64,000 nt of DNA from Fictibacillus halophilus (GTDB taxonomy: Bacteria > Bacillota > Bacilli > Bacillales > Fictibacillaceae), in contig NZ_JAEACF010000002.1 in assembly GCF_016401385.1 (NCBI RefSeq), positions 124,001-188,000 on the forward strand, written 5' to 3'. Shown here piece by piece: positions 36,137 through 43,513 of this stretch (the stretch's first letter is position 1; each line of letters starts with the position of its first letter). The position numbers and the translations under genes were made by a program. The notes under the pieces were generated by a model. It saw only the letters and a list, made by a program, of their open reading frames with translations, did not search any database and was not told the DNA's origin.

Positions 36137-37915
36137 CTAATATTTTATTTTTACAAACTCTTGTAGATAAATGGCCAGTTGCAACTCAAATAATTCTTTT
36201 CCTTGTAACTTTTCCACCCTCAGAATCTCTTTGATTTTCTGCAGCCTGTATTTAATCGTATTTAAGTGAACGAAGCTCTCCGCTGCAGTCTTTGTCATAT
36301 TTTGCTTACATTGTAAATACGTGTGTAGTGTTTCTACTAATTCAGTGGCATGGTCTTGATCGTACTTAATGAGCGGACCTAGCAAGTCTGTTATATAATC
36401 GGCCAGCTCGTCTCGATCATGCTTTAAAAATAATTGATAGATCCCTAGCTCTTTATAAGAAAGGGCAACCTCTTCCGAACGATGCTTCTGTACATATTCT
36501 GCACATCTGATAGCATCTCTATATGAACTGTCAATATCACCAAGTTTAGTGAACATTCGTCCTAATCCCACATGAAACACGAATGACGTTTTGGAAGAAA
36601 GCAACGTTCTTAAGGTTGAAAAAAAATCCGAGAGCTGCAATAGAACCTCTTCTTCTTCCTTTTTATTATGGATAATGACAAGGATGTCATACTCCATGTT
36701 GCGATCCAGAACAAGGATCTTATACTCCAGTTTCTGTAGTTCTCTAAATAATAAGCGGTTAAATAATTGCTTTCGGCTGCTAAGTTCCTGAAAAGGAAGG
36801 AGCTGATTAGAGATTTTTATATTTACACATAAGTTTCTGTTATGATCAGAAATCCCAACAATGCTTCGTTGCGGCGGTGTAAATGATTCAAATTTATGAT
36901 TAAGAAGCTGTTCTAGGAGGTATCCCTCATATTTATACAGATCAGACAACATTCTTTCCTGACCCATTAATTCAATTGCAAATAGATTACTAGCTAAATC
37001 AATTGCTAGTTCATCCAGAACATCGAGTTCATCATGAGGCTCACCAAAGATAGCCATCGCACCAATTGCTACTTTATCTGTAATTATGGGAAATAAGTGA
37101 ACAGACCGCGCTTCAATTTGTTTATTAACCTGTGTTGAATGACCTAGTATAATTTGATCAAATAAGTCTTCATACGATTCTACTGCTACTTTCCCGATTT
37201 GCTCTGCTTCTAAAGAAGATGCAGTGATTAAATCCATAAACTCATTAAATAAACAAACGTGTCTTTGAATCAAATTACTTAAAGTAAATGTTACAGTTTC
37301 TAATCCTTGTTGAGATACAGATGCTCTTGCTAGTTCTGAATGAATACGTTTTGATCGTTCTTGATGAGTGAATAGCTTTGCATTTTCTATAGCGATCGAT
37401 GCCTGACTGGCAAACGTTTCTAACATTGTGAGGTCTTCATGATTGAATAATATATTCTCAGAGAAGCTATCTATTGTGAGAACACCCAGACAACCTTCTT
37501 TTGAGAGCAATGGCGCACAAATAGTGCTTATCGGATATTGATGCAAATCTCCCAAGGCTTTATGAAAATTTTTCTGATTTTCTGGCTGAATATTTTCCAT
37601 TCCTTTTGACGTATCTTGAATGTGGCTAAAAATCTGAGCTTTTTGAGTCATGAATGTTTTGCCTGTCATTCCTTCATCCTTATTCAGTGCAATATGCTTC
37701 ATGTATGTTTGATTAAACCCTTTGCATTTATTGATGATAAGTTTCTTTTTTTTCGGGTCATAAATAAAAAGAATAACCGCATGTGCTCCATCGATTACAT
37801 TTATTACTTCATCGATCAACCTATCTAGAACTTGATCCACATCCAGAGTAGATGAAAGAACCTGAGCTGCGTTAATCAAACTCATTAACTGTTTTTCAGA
37901 TTTCAATTGCCTCAC
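36137..37915 (-). CDS. GAF-domain transcriptional regulator, PucR/CdaR type
   Basis: A 592-aa regulator. GAF domain about 15-180 (INAAQVLSSTLDVDQVLDRL; ISTICAPLLSKEGCLGVLTI), a middle region, a CdaR-like domain (about 370-500) and a C-terminal PucR helix-turn-helix (NMTKTAAESFVHLNTIKYRL, about 555-574). It lies upstream of the amidohydrolase/symporter operon on the same strand, separated by a strong terminator, and is the probable regulator of it. The start is GTG with no clear ribosome site, so the N-terminus is uncertain. Confidence 0.88.
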   Translation of the reverse strand: MRQLKSEKQLMSLINAAQVLSSTLDVDQVLDRLIDEVINVIDGAHAVILFIYDPKKKKLIINKCKGFNQTYMKHIALNKDEGMTGKTFMTQKAQIFSHIQDTSKGMENIQPENQKNFHKALGDLHQYPISTICAPLLSKEGCLGVLTIDSFSENILFNHEDLTMLETFASQASIAIENAKLFTHQERSKRIHSELARASVSQQGLETVTFTLSNLIQRHVCLFNEFMDLITASSLEAEQIGKVAVESYEDLFDQIILGHSTQVNKQIEARSVHLFPIITDKVAIGAMAIFGEPHDELDVLDELAIDLASNLFAIELMGQERMLSDLYKYEGYLLEQLLNHKFESFTPPQRSIVGISDHNRNLCVNIKISNQLLPFQELSSRKQLFNRLLFRELQKLEYKILVLDRNMEYDILVIIHNKKEEEEVLLQLSDFFSTLRTLLSSKTSFVFHVGLGRMFTKLGDIDSSYRDAIRCAEYVQKHRSEEVALSYKELGIYQLFLKHDRDELADYITDLLGPLIKYDQDHATELVETLHTYLQCKQNMTKTAAESFVHLNTIKYRLQKIKEILRVEKLQGKELFELQLAIYLQEFVKIKY

Positions 37916-38202
37916 CTCTATGTACTTGTATTGCTTTTAGATAACAGTATAAACGATAACGAATTTACAAAAGGAAAAAACCTTACATTTCACAAATTAT
38001 ATATGTACAAAACAAAGACGCTGAATATGCATACATCACATAAACAACGCCTTTAGCTTAAACTCACTTTATTCACTTAAACGTTCTTTCCTTTCTTCCT
38101 AATACACAAATGCTAGTTATTGTCCCTAACTAGACTTCAATTAATTGTTCGTTCAATCAATTGCCTTGCATTAGATCTTATTTTTCCTCTACTTCTGGTA
38201 AA

Positions 38203-38430
38203 TTCCCACACGCCCACATGCTGCGAAAATAGTTTTCACCGGCTATTTCCATCTGCAACACGATCTTAGCATGCTTCGCTCACATACGTCATTGGAATCA
38301 TCCTCTTTCGTTATGTGTATTTGCGCGTTCCCACATACCCACACATCTCGAAATCAGTTTTCACTGGCTGATCTCTAACTGGATGTGATTTGATATGCTT
38401 CGCTTACTTATTTCATTGGAATCACGCCTT
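38203..38430. repeat. Tandem pair of about 98-nt structured elements, period about 125 nt
   Basis: Unit 1 (38203-38300) and unit 2 (38328-38424) share TTCCCACA, the loop block AGTTTTCAC, GCTTCGCT and CATTGGAATCA, at roughly 70 percent identity. Each holds a hairpin with loop TTTTCACYGG: stem AAATAG / CTATTT in unit 1 (38227-38248), ATCAG / CTGAT in unit 2 (38353-38372). Two stem pairs differ by double compensatory change. The enclosing gene-free stretch 37916-38702 holds nothing else I can name. Confidence 0.75.
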
Positions 38431-38702
38431 CCTTTAATTGAAGTAGTGTTCTTTGTTAACTACATATTAACTCATTCTAAATTTTATTTAAATATTCAGA
38501 ATAATCAATATTATGTGATTTAAGGTGTATTTATTCCTCTTTTTAGAGTCATACTCCTTCTTTCGTAAAATTTCTTTTTATTTCATCATATTTTAACAAT
38601 TTAAATAATGAATGTGTTTTTTTAGGCTATCACCTATACAACCTTCATAACATAACATGCATGTAGAAACACAACTACAAAAAAAGAGGAGTGTTTTGAA
38701 CC

Positions 38703-39809
38703 TTGACTGGAAAAATTCTAAATTATTACGCTGGCGGCAATACGGCTAGAGGTTTTCACAACTTATTTACATCAAATCTAAATGGTCTTGATCGCCTTTT
38801 CATCTTAAAAGGCGGACCTGGTACTGGTAAGTCCACGCTCATGAAAGCGGTCGGGGAAAAGTGGAACAACGAAGGCTACGATATAGAATACATTCATTGC
38901 GCTTCAGACAACGGGTCGATTGATGGCGTGATCATCCGGGAGCTAGGAATCGGAATAGTAGATGGCACTTCTCCACACGTTATTGAACCAAAAGCCCCTG
39001 GAGCTGTTGAGGAATACGTGAACTTAGGTGAGGCGTGGGATTCTAAAAAACTTACGAACAAAAAAGAGGCTATTTTAAAGATTACAGATTCAATTTCTGC
39101 AGATTATCAAAAAGCGTATGCGACTTTTCATGAAGCGCTTCTCATCCATGATGAATGGGAAGAAATTTATATTATGAATATGAATTATGAAAAAGCCAAC
39201 GAAATTACGGATGAACTGATGCATCAATTCTTTTCTAAGAAAGTAAATAAAGCCGCTAATGTTTATCACCGTTTTTTAGGTGCAGCTACCCCTAAAGGTG
39301 CAGTCGATTTTGTGCCAAACTTAACTGAAGGTCTAGAAAAGAGATATTTTATCAAGGGAAGACCAGGGTCTGGAAAATCAACTGTGTTAAAAAAGTTGGC
39401 CGCAAATGCCGAAGCATCAGGTTATGATGTTGAAATTTACCATTGTGGGTTCGATCCAAACAGTTTGGATATGGTGATCGTGAGAGAGCTCGGCTTCGCT
39501 ATCTTTGACAGTACAGCACCTCATGAGTATTTCCCTGAACGTGAAGGTGACTACATCATAGACATGTACGAAAAGACGATAAAAAAGGGCACCGATGAAA
39601 AATTCTTTGATAATTTAAAAGAGATCAGTGGCCGTTATTCAAAAAAGATGAAAGAAGCTATCGGATATCTAGCAGATGCAAAAAGTAAGCACGATGATTT
39701 AGAAAAGATCTATATTGCTGCGATGAATTTTTCAAAGATCGACAAAATTCACAAGAAGGTTGATCAGGAGATCGAAAAGTTAACCTCTGCACAACAACAA
39801 AAATATTGA
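38703..39809 (+). CDS. Internally duplicated P-loop ATPase, function unknown (PRK06851-like)
   Basis: A 368-aa protein made of two similar halves of about 181 residues. Each half has a Walker A loop, GGPGTGKST (37-45) and GRPGSGKST (219-227), followed by matching blocks IEYIHCASDN..VIIRELG and VEIYHCGFDP..VIVRELG. Each half ends with a charged helical region. The start is TTG about 11 nt behind GAGGAG. It belongs, as far as I recall, to an uncharacterised Bacillus ATPase family. No partner gene is adjacent. It could be a nucleotide-dependent switch or kinase. Confidence 0.82.
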   Translation: MTGKILNYYAGGNTARGFHNLFTSNLNGLDRLFILKGGPGTGKSTLMKAVGEKWNNEGYDIEYIHCASDNGSIDGVIIRELGIGIVDGTSPHVIEPKAPGAVEEYVNLGEAWDSKKLTNKKEAILKITDSISADYQKAYATFHEALLIHDEWEEIYIMNMNYEKANEITDELMHQFFSKKVNKAANVYHRFLGAATPKGAVDFVPNLTEGLEKRYFIKGRPGSGKSTVLKKLAANAEASGYDVEIYHCGFDPNSLDMVIVRELGFAIFDSTAPHEYFPEREGDYIIDMYEKTIKKGTDEKFFDNLKEISGRYSKKMKEAIGYLADAKSKHDDLEKIYIAAMNFSKIDKIHKKVDQEIEKLTSAQQQKY

Positions 39810-39815
39810 TTGATG

Positions 39816-39842
39816 CAGCCACTATTTTGAGGATGGTGGCTG
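39816..39842 (+). terminator. Terminator of the duplicated ATPase gene
   Basis: Seven-bp stem CAGCCAC / GTGGCTG with a 13-nt loop followed by TTTTGTT. Confidence 0.7.
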
Positions 39843-39891
39843 TTTTGTTATGATGAGCATAAGACAATCTTACATATGGAGGACATGTTTA

Positions 39892-40347
39892 ATGATGGAA
39901 ACAGAAAATACAAAAGCTGTTGAAGATCTATATTTTAACTTCTTACATGCGTGGAACGAGCGGAATTCACGTGCTATGGCTGATCATTTTACCAAGGACG
40001 GTGAGATGGTTGGGTATGATGGAAGTCAGGCATTTGGTCCTGAAGAAATTCATGCTCATCTCGAACCTATTTTCAGCAGCTTCCCAACACCTCCTTATTA
40101 TGCAAAAGTGAAGAACATTTCCTTCTTAAATGATGATGCTGTTATTGTTCGCGCTATTGCTGGCATGGTGCCGGTAGGAAAAACTGAACTATCTCAAGAA
40201 CTAAATACGCATCATACGGTGGTTGCAGTGAAAAATGATGAAAAATGGTTCATTAAACTTTTTCAAAACACACCTGCTCAATTCCATGGACGTCCTGAAC
40301 TTCTGAATCAGATGACTGAGGAGCTTCGTGCATTGCTTCCTGAATAA
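39892..40347 (+). CDS. SnoaL-like/NTF2-fold protein (SgcJ/EcaC family)
   Basis: A 151-aa protein from the ATG at 39892, 8 nt behind GGAGGA. One cystatin-like NTF2 fold: EDLYFNFLHAWNERNSRAMA at the start, FTKDGEMVGYDGSQAFGPEE, then HHTVVAVKNDEKWFIKLFQN. Stand-alone members are of unknown function; some bind small ligands or act as isomerases. Single gene. Confidence 0.8.
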   Translation: MMETENTKAVEDLYFNFLHAWNERNSRAMADHFTKDGEMVGYDGSQAFGPEEIHAHLEPIFSSFPTPPYYAKVKNISFLNDDAVIVRAIAGMVPVGKTELSQELNTHHTVVAVKNDEKWFIKLFQNTPAQFHGRPELLNQMTEELRALLPE

Positions 40348-40354
40348 AAACAAG

Positions 40355-40382
40355 GAAACCCGCTTAAGTTACAGCGGGTTTC
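40355..40382. terminator. Bidirectional terminator between convergent genes
   Basis: Ten-bp stem GAAACCCGCT / AGCGGGTTTC with an 8-nt loop, placed between the NTF2-like gene (+) and the small membrane protein (-). Confidence 0.85.
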
Positions 40383-40389
40383 TTCATAT

Positions 40390-40578
40390 CTATTTTCTTA
40401 ATATTTCCTTGAGCCCTTTATAAATCAATACGGCTCCAAAAACAAGAACCGTTAAAATCGCGATAATTTTAACAGCTGGACCGAATGCGGCTAAAAACGT
40501 GCCGCCTAGTGGAAGTGCAAGTAGAAAATAACCAGCTAATAAAGCCCCAATGAGTGTTAATACATTTGTATTAGACAT
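40390..40578 (-). CDS. 62-aa membrane protein, function unknown
   Basis: A small hydrophobic protein with two transmembrane helices (about 6-26 and 36-54) and a basic C-terminus (KGLKEILRK). The ribosome site AAGGAGG is excellent, but its AAGG is part of a 9-bp hairpin (40588-40618) that could hide it. Family not recognised; the terminator at 40355-40382 closes the gene. Confidence 0.7.
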   Translation of the reverse strand: MSNTNVLTLIGALLAGYFLLALPLGGTFLAAFGPAVKIIAILTVLVFGAVLIYKGLKEILRK

Positions 40579-40587
40579 ATTGCGCCT

Positions 40588-40618
40588 CCTTATAACAGTT
40601 TTTCTTCTCGTTATAAGG
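40588..40618 (-). promoter_or_regulatory. Hairpin that may sequester the ribosome site of the 62-aa protein
   Basis: Perfect 9-bp inverted repeat CCTTATAAC / GTTATAAGG with a 13-nt loop. On the minus-strand mRNA the 3' arm ends in AAGG of the AAGGAGG ribosome site, 9 nt before the ATG. If transcription starts upstream, translation would be structure-controlled; alternatively the dyad is a protein operator. Confidence 0.5.
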
Positions 40619-40670
40619 TATGCGCCGATGTGGAGAGTGGTTAATTCTACATTATGCAGGTTTTATTAGG

Positions 40671-40788
40671 TAATTTGTCCAATCTAGGAGTTAATCTGTC
40701 CAATGTTCACGTTAATCTGTCCGATTCACATGATAATCTGTCCAATGTCCCTAATAATCTATCCAATCTAAGAATTAATTTGTCCATT
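40671..40788. repeat. Intergenic array C: six 21-nt degenerate repeats
   Basis: The core TAATCTGTCCAAT recurs at an exact 21-nt period, beginning at 40671, 40692, 40713, 40734, 40755 and 40776. Variants are TAATTTGTCC and TAATCTATCC. The array ends at the mqnD stop codon. Read as protein it gives a heptad NLSNxxx, but the other arrays have periods of 20-22 nt, so coding is unlikely. Confidence 0.87.
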
Positions 40789-40789
40789 C

Positions 40790-41638
40790 TTAAATCTTCA
40801 ATAGATTCGTATAATCCTTCTTCGGCACGATGCCTTCTTCTCCAGCACGGTTCAATAGCGTTGTAATCGCCTCAAAGCCCTTGTCTCCAAGATCAGCGGT
40901 AAAATCATTCACATACAGATCGATATGGGATTTTGCAACGTCCTCTGAGAGCTCGCTCGCGTGCTGCATCACATAATCTCTAGATGCCTCAGGATTACGC
41001 CATGCATACTCTACCGATTTACGAATCCACTCAGAAATAGACTCTAAATCTAGTGAACGGCGTGCGATGATTGCTCCGAGTGGAATGGGTAGTCCCGTAT
41101 CTTCTTCCCACCAGCTCCCCATATCAGCCAACAGATTTAACCCGTAATCTTGATACGTAAAGCGAGCTTCATGGATAACAAGACCTGCATCAATCTTGCC
41201 GTCTTTTACAGCGGGCATGATTTCATTAAACGGCATAACGATGATCTCGCCTACTCCGCCTGGTACATTTTGAGCCGCCCATAAACGAAACAGCATGTAA
41301 GCGGTAGAGCGTTCACTCGGAACAGCCACCCTTGCTCCAGACAGCATGTTAGGCGTAACATCACCTGGCTCCTTCACCAAAACTAACGGACCACATCCAC
41401 GACCGAGCGCCCCTCCGCATGGAAGTAGAGCATATTTGTCCAAGACATAAGGAAGCGCTGCGTATGAGATCTTTAAGATATCAAGTTCATCTGACTCAGC
41501 AGCTAATCCGTTTGTAATATCAATATCTGCATATGTAACATCAAATTCTGGGGCACCAGAAACAAGACCATGTACCAATGCATGAAAAACAAACGTGTCA
41601 TTGGGACATGGTGAAAAAGCAATACTCATTTTACTCAT
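40790..41638 (-). CDS. mqnD: 1,4-dihydroxy-6-naphthoate synthase MqnD
   Basis: A 282-aa protein of the MqnA/MqnD family. The MqnD-specific N-terminal block FSPCPNDTFVFHALVHG (residues 8-24) is present, with GRGCGPLVLVKEPGD and GLVIHEARFTYQDYGL. It converts cyclic dehypoxanthine futalosine to 1,4-dihydroxy-6-naphthoate in the alternative menaquinone pathway. It overlaps mqnB by 4 nt. Array C follows immediately. mqnA, mqnC and mqnE are not in the window. Confidence 0.92.
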   Translation of the reverse strand: MSKMSIAFSPCPNDTFVFHALVHGLVSGAPEFDVTYADIDITNGLAAESDELDILKISYAALPYVLDKYALLPCGGALGRGCGPLVLVKEPGDVTPNMLSGARVAVPSERSTAYMLFRLWAAQNVPGGVGEIIVMPFNEIMPAVKDGKIDAGLVIHEARFTYQDYGLNLLADMGSWWEEDTGLPIPLGAIIARRSLDLESISEWIRKSVEYAWRNPEASRDYVMQHASELSEDVAKSHIDLYVNDFTADLGDKGFEAITTLLNRAGEEGIVPKKDYTNLLKI

Positions 41639-42297
41639 AACAAAACCTCCGCGATAACTTTACTAGCTCTCTCTAGTGTATCGAACGCTTCCTTCATACG
41701 CCAAGCAGAACGATCTCGCGGACCGATCGGATTTGATATCGAACGTATCTCAAGTACCGGCTTTCCAAATTCTTGTGCCGCTAGCGCTACCCCATAGCCT
41801 TCCATCGCTTCTGCTACAGCATCAGGCTCTCGATCCTGAAGACTCTTCGTAGTTTCAGAAGTTCCCGTCACAGTAGACAGTGTTAGAACGTGACCAAGCT
41901 GAACAGGTACTCCTGCGAGCTTTAATGACGTTAAACAATGCATGACCAGTTCGCTATCTGCTTTTATGCGAGTAGAAGCCCCAAAACCAAGTTCGTCTAA
42001 TGTGATGAATCCATCAGGAGATTCTGCACCAAGATCTCCTGAAATCATCTCATCTGCAATAACAAGTGTTCCAACATCTGCTTTACCCTGAAAACCTCCT
42101 GCAATTCCCATATTGATCACAAGGTCATAGTCTTTTGTTAATAAAGCTTTTGTTGTTTGGATACCCGCTGAGATCGGACCTACTCCAGCTAAGACCACAT
42201 CAACAGATGACGCTTGGCCAACCCCTCTTAAGATTGCCTCTTTCTCAGCAGCTACGGAAGTCATGATTAAAATACGGCGTTCGTTATTCATCGACAT
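41635..42297 (-). CDS. mqnB: Futalosine hydrolase MqnB
   Basis: A 220-aa nucleoside-phosphorylase-fold protein: VLAGVGPISAGIQTTKALL, INMGIAGGFQGKADVGTLVI and DAVAEAMEGYGVALAAQEFG (substrate-binding Glu-Met-Glu region). It removes hypoxanthine or adenine from (aminodeoxy)futalosine. Coupled to mqnD by an overlapping ATGA-type junction. MTA/SAH nucleosidase is the alternative, but the mqnD neighbour settles it. Confidence 0.92.
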   Translation of the reverse strand: MSMNNERRILIMTSVAAEKEAILRGVGQASSVDVVLAGVGPISAGIQTTKALLTKDYDLVINMGIAGGFQGKADVGTLVIADEMISGDLGAESPDGFITLDELGFGASTRIKADSELVMHCLTSLKLAGVPVQLGHVLTLSTVTGTSETTKSLQDREPDAVAEAMEGYGVALAAQEFGKPVLEIRSISNPIGPRDRSAWRMKEAFDTLERASKVIAEVLL

Positions 42298-42316
42298 GAA
42301 GATCCCCTTTCGCCGG

Positions 42317-43513
42317 TTAGCTTAATTTTTCAATGAACACTACTTTTAAATAGTTACCCTCTTTGAACTCTTTGTGTGTTTTAAAATCTTGTGGAAGCTT
42401 AAATTCTTCCAAAATGTTATACGTGCTCCCTGTTTGTTTAAATGCTGAGGCGATCATCTCTTTAAATTTTTTCATTCCAAACGTTGAGCAATTAGAAGAA
42501 GCTACGATTACACCGTTTCTTTCTGTAATCTGAATCGCTTGTGCTAATAAATCTGGATAATCTTTCCCAGCACTGAACGTATGTTTCTTAGAACGCGCAA
42601 AGCTCGGCGGATCTAGAATGACAAGGTCGAATGACAGCTCTTTTCGAACGGCATATTTAAAGTAGTTGAACACATCTTCTACAATGATGTCGTGGTCCTC
42701 ATAGTTCAAACCGTTCACACTGAACTGTTCTTGCGTCTTGCTTCGGCTTCTATTCGCTAAGTCAACGCTTGTCGTTTTCGCAGCTCCGCCAAGAGCAGCA
42801 GCAACTGAAAACGCACCTGTATAAGAGAACGTATTCAGAACGGTTTTCCCTTTCGCATATTGATCACGGATGGTCTTTCGCACATCACGCTGATCCAAGA
42901 ACACACCGACCATTGCACCATCATTTAGATAAACGGCAAAGTGGATGCCGTTCTCTCTTACGATCAGTGGACTAGGCGCTTGTTCACCTTCAACAAAATC
43001 GTTATCATCGATATATTTTCCTTTTACTGCAAAACGCTTCTTCTCATAGATGCCTTTTACCTTAACAAGTTCTTTAAGCGAAGCGATCACTTCATCCTTA
43101 AATGAGTAGATGCCTTCACTATACCAAGTTAGAACGTAGTAGCCGTTATAGTGGTCGATCGTCAGCCCACCGATTCCGTCTCCCTCACCGTTAAAAACGC
43201 GGAATGCTGTGGTTTCATAATTGTTAAAAAGTTCTTGTCGATGGTTGATCGCTTTTTTCAGTTTCTTCTCAAAAAATTCTTGATCGATGAGTTCTTGTGA
43301 ATTCTGCGTTAGTACCCAACCACGACCTTTATTTTGCTTGCCGTAGTATCCCTTACCTAGAAATACATTTTTTTCGTCAAACAATTCAATGATCGTTCCT
43401 TCTTCTTTCACGTTGCTAATATTCTGTACAGCATCCTCAGTGATTAGAGGGTAGCCTGTTTTTAAACCCTTCACATAAGAAGGTTTTACTTTTAATCGGA
43501 CATTCTTCTTCAT
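42317..43513 (-). CDS. Class I SAM-dependent rRNA methyltransferase, RlmI/YwbD-like
   Basis: A 398-aa enzyme with an N-terminal PUA domain (about 1-85), a linker, and a Rossmann methyltransferase domain: LNTFSYTGAFSVAAALGGA is the SAM-binding region and LVILDPPSFARSKKHTFSAG the catalytic region. It probably makes m5C in 23S rRNA like E. coli RlmI. It overlaps recQ by 4 nt and is followed by mqnB after 19 nt, so recQ, this gene, mqnB and mqnD may form one transcript. Confidence 0.88.
   Translation of the reverse strand: MKKNVRLKVKPSYVKGLKTGYPLITEDAVQNISNVKEEGTIIELFDEKNVFLGKGYYGKQNKGRGWVLTQNSQELIDQEFFEKKLKKAINHRQELFNNYETTAFRVFNGEGDGIGGLTIDHYNGYYVLTWYSEGIYSFKDEVIASLKELVKVKGIYEKKRFAVKGKYIDDNDFVEGEQAPSPLIVRENGIHFAVYLNDGAMVGVFLDQRDVRKTIRDQYAKGKTVLNTFSYTGAFSVAAALGGAAKTTSVDLANRSRSKTQEQFSVNGLNYEDHDIIVEDVFNYFKYAVRKELSFDLVILDPPSFARSKKHTFSAGKDYPDLLAQAIQITERNGVIVASSNCSTFGMKKFKEMIASAFKQTGSTYNILEEFKLPQDFKTHKEFKEGNYLKVVFIEKLS

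Noticed and set aside
40654..40866. 70-aa ORF with NLSN heptads
   Set aside because: It is a translation of the 21-nt DNA array, ends inside mqnD on the opposite strand, and other arrays have non-triplet periods.
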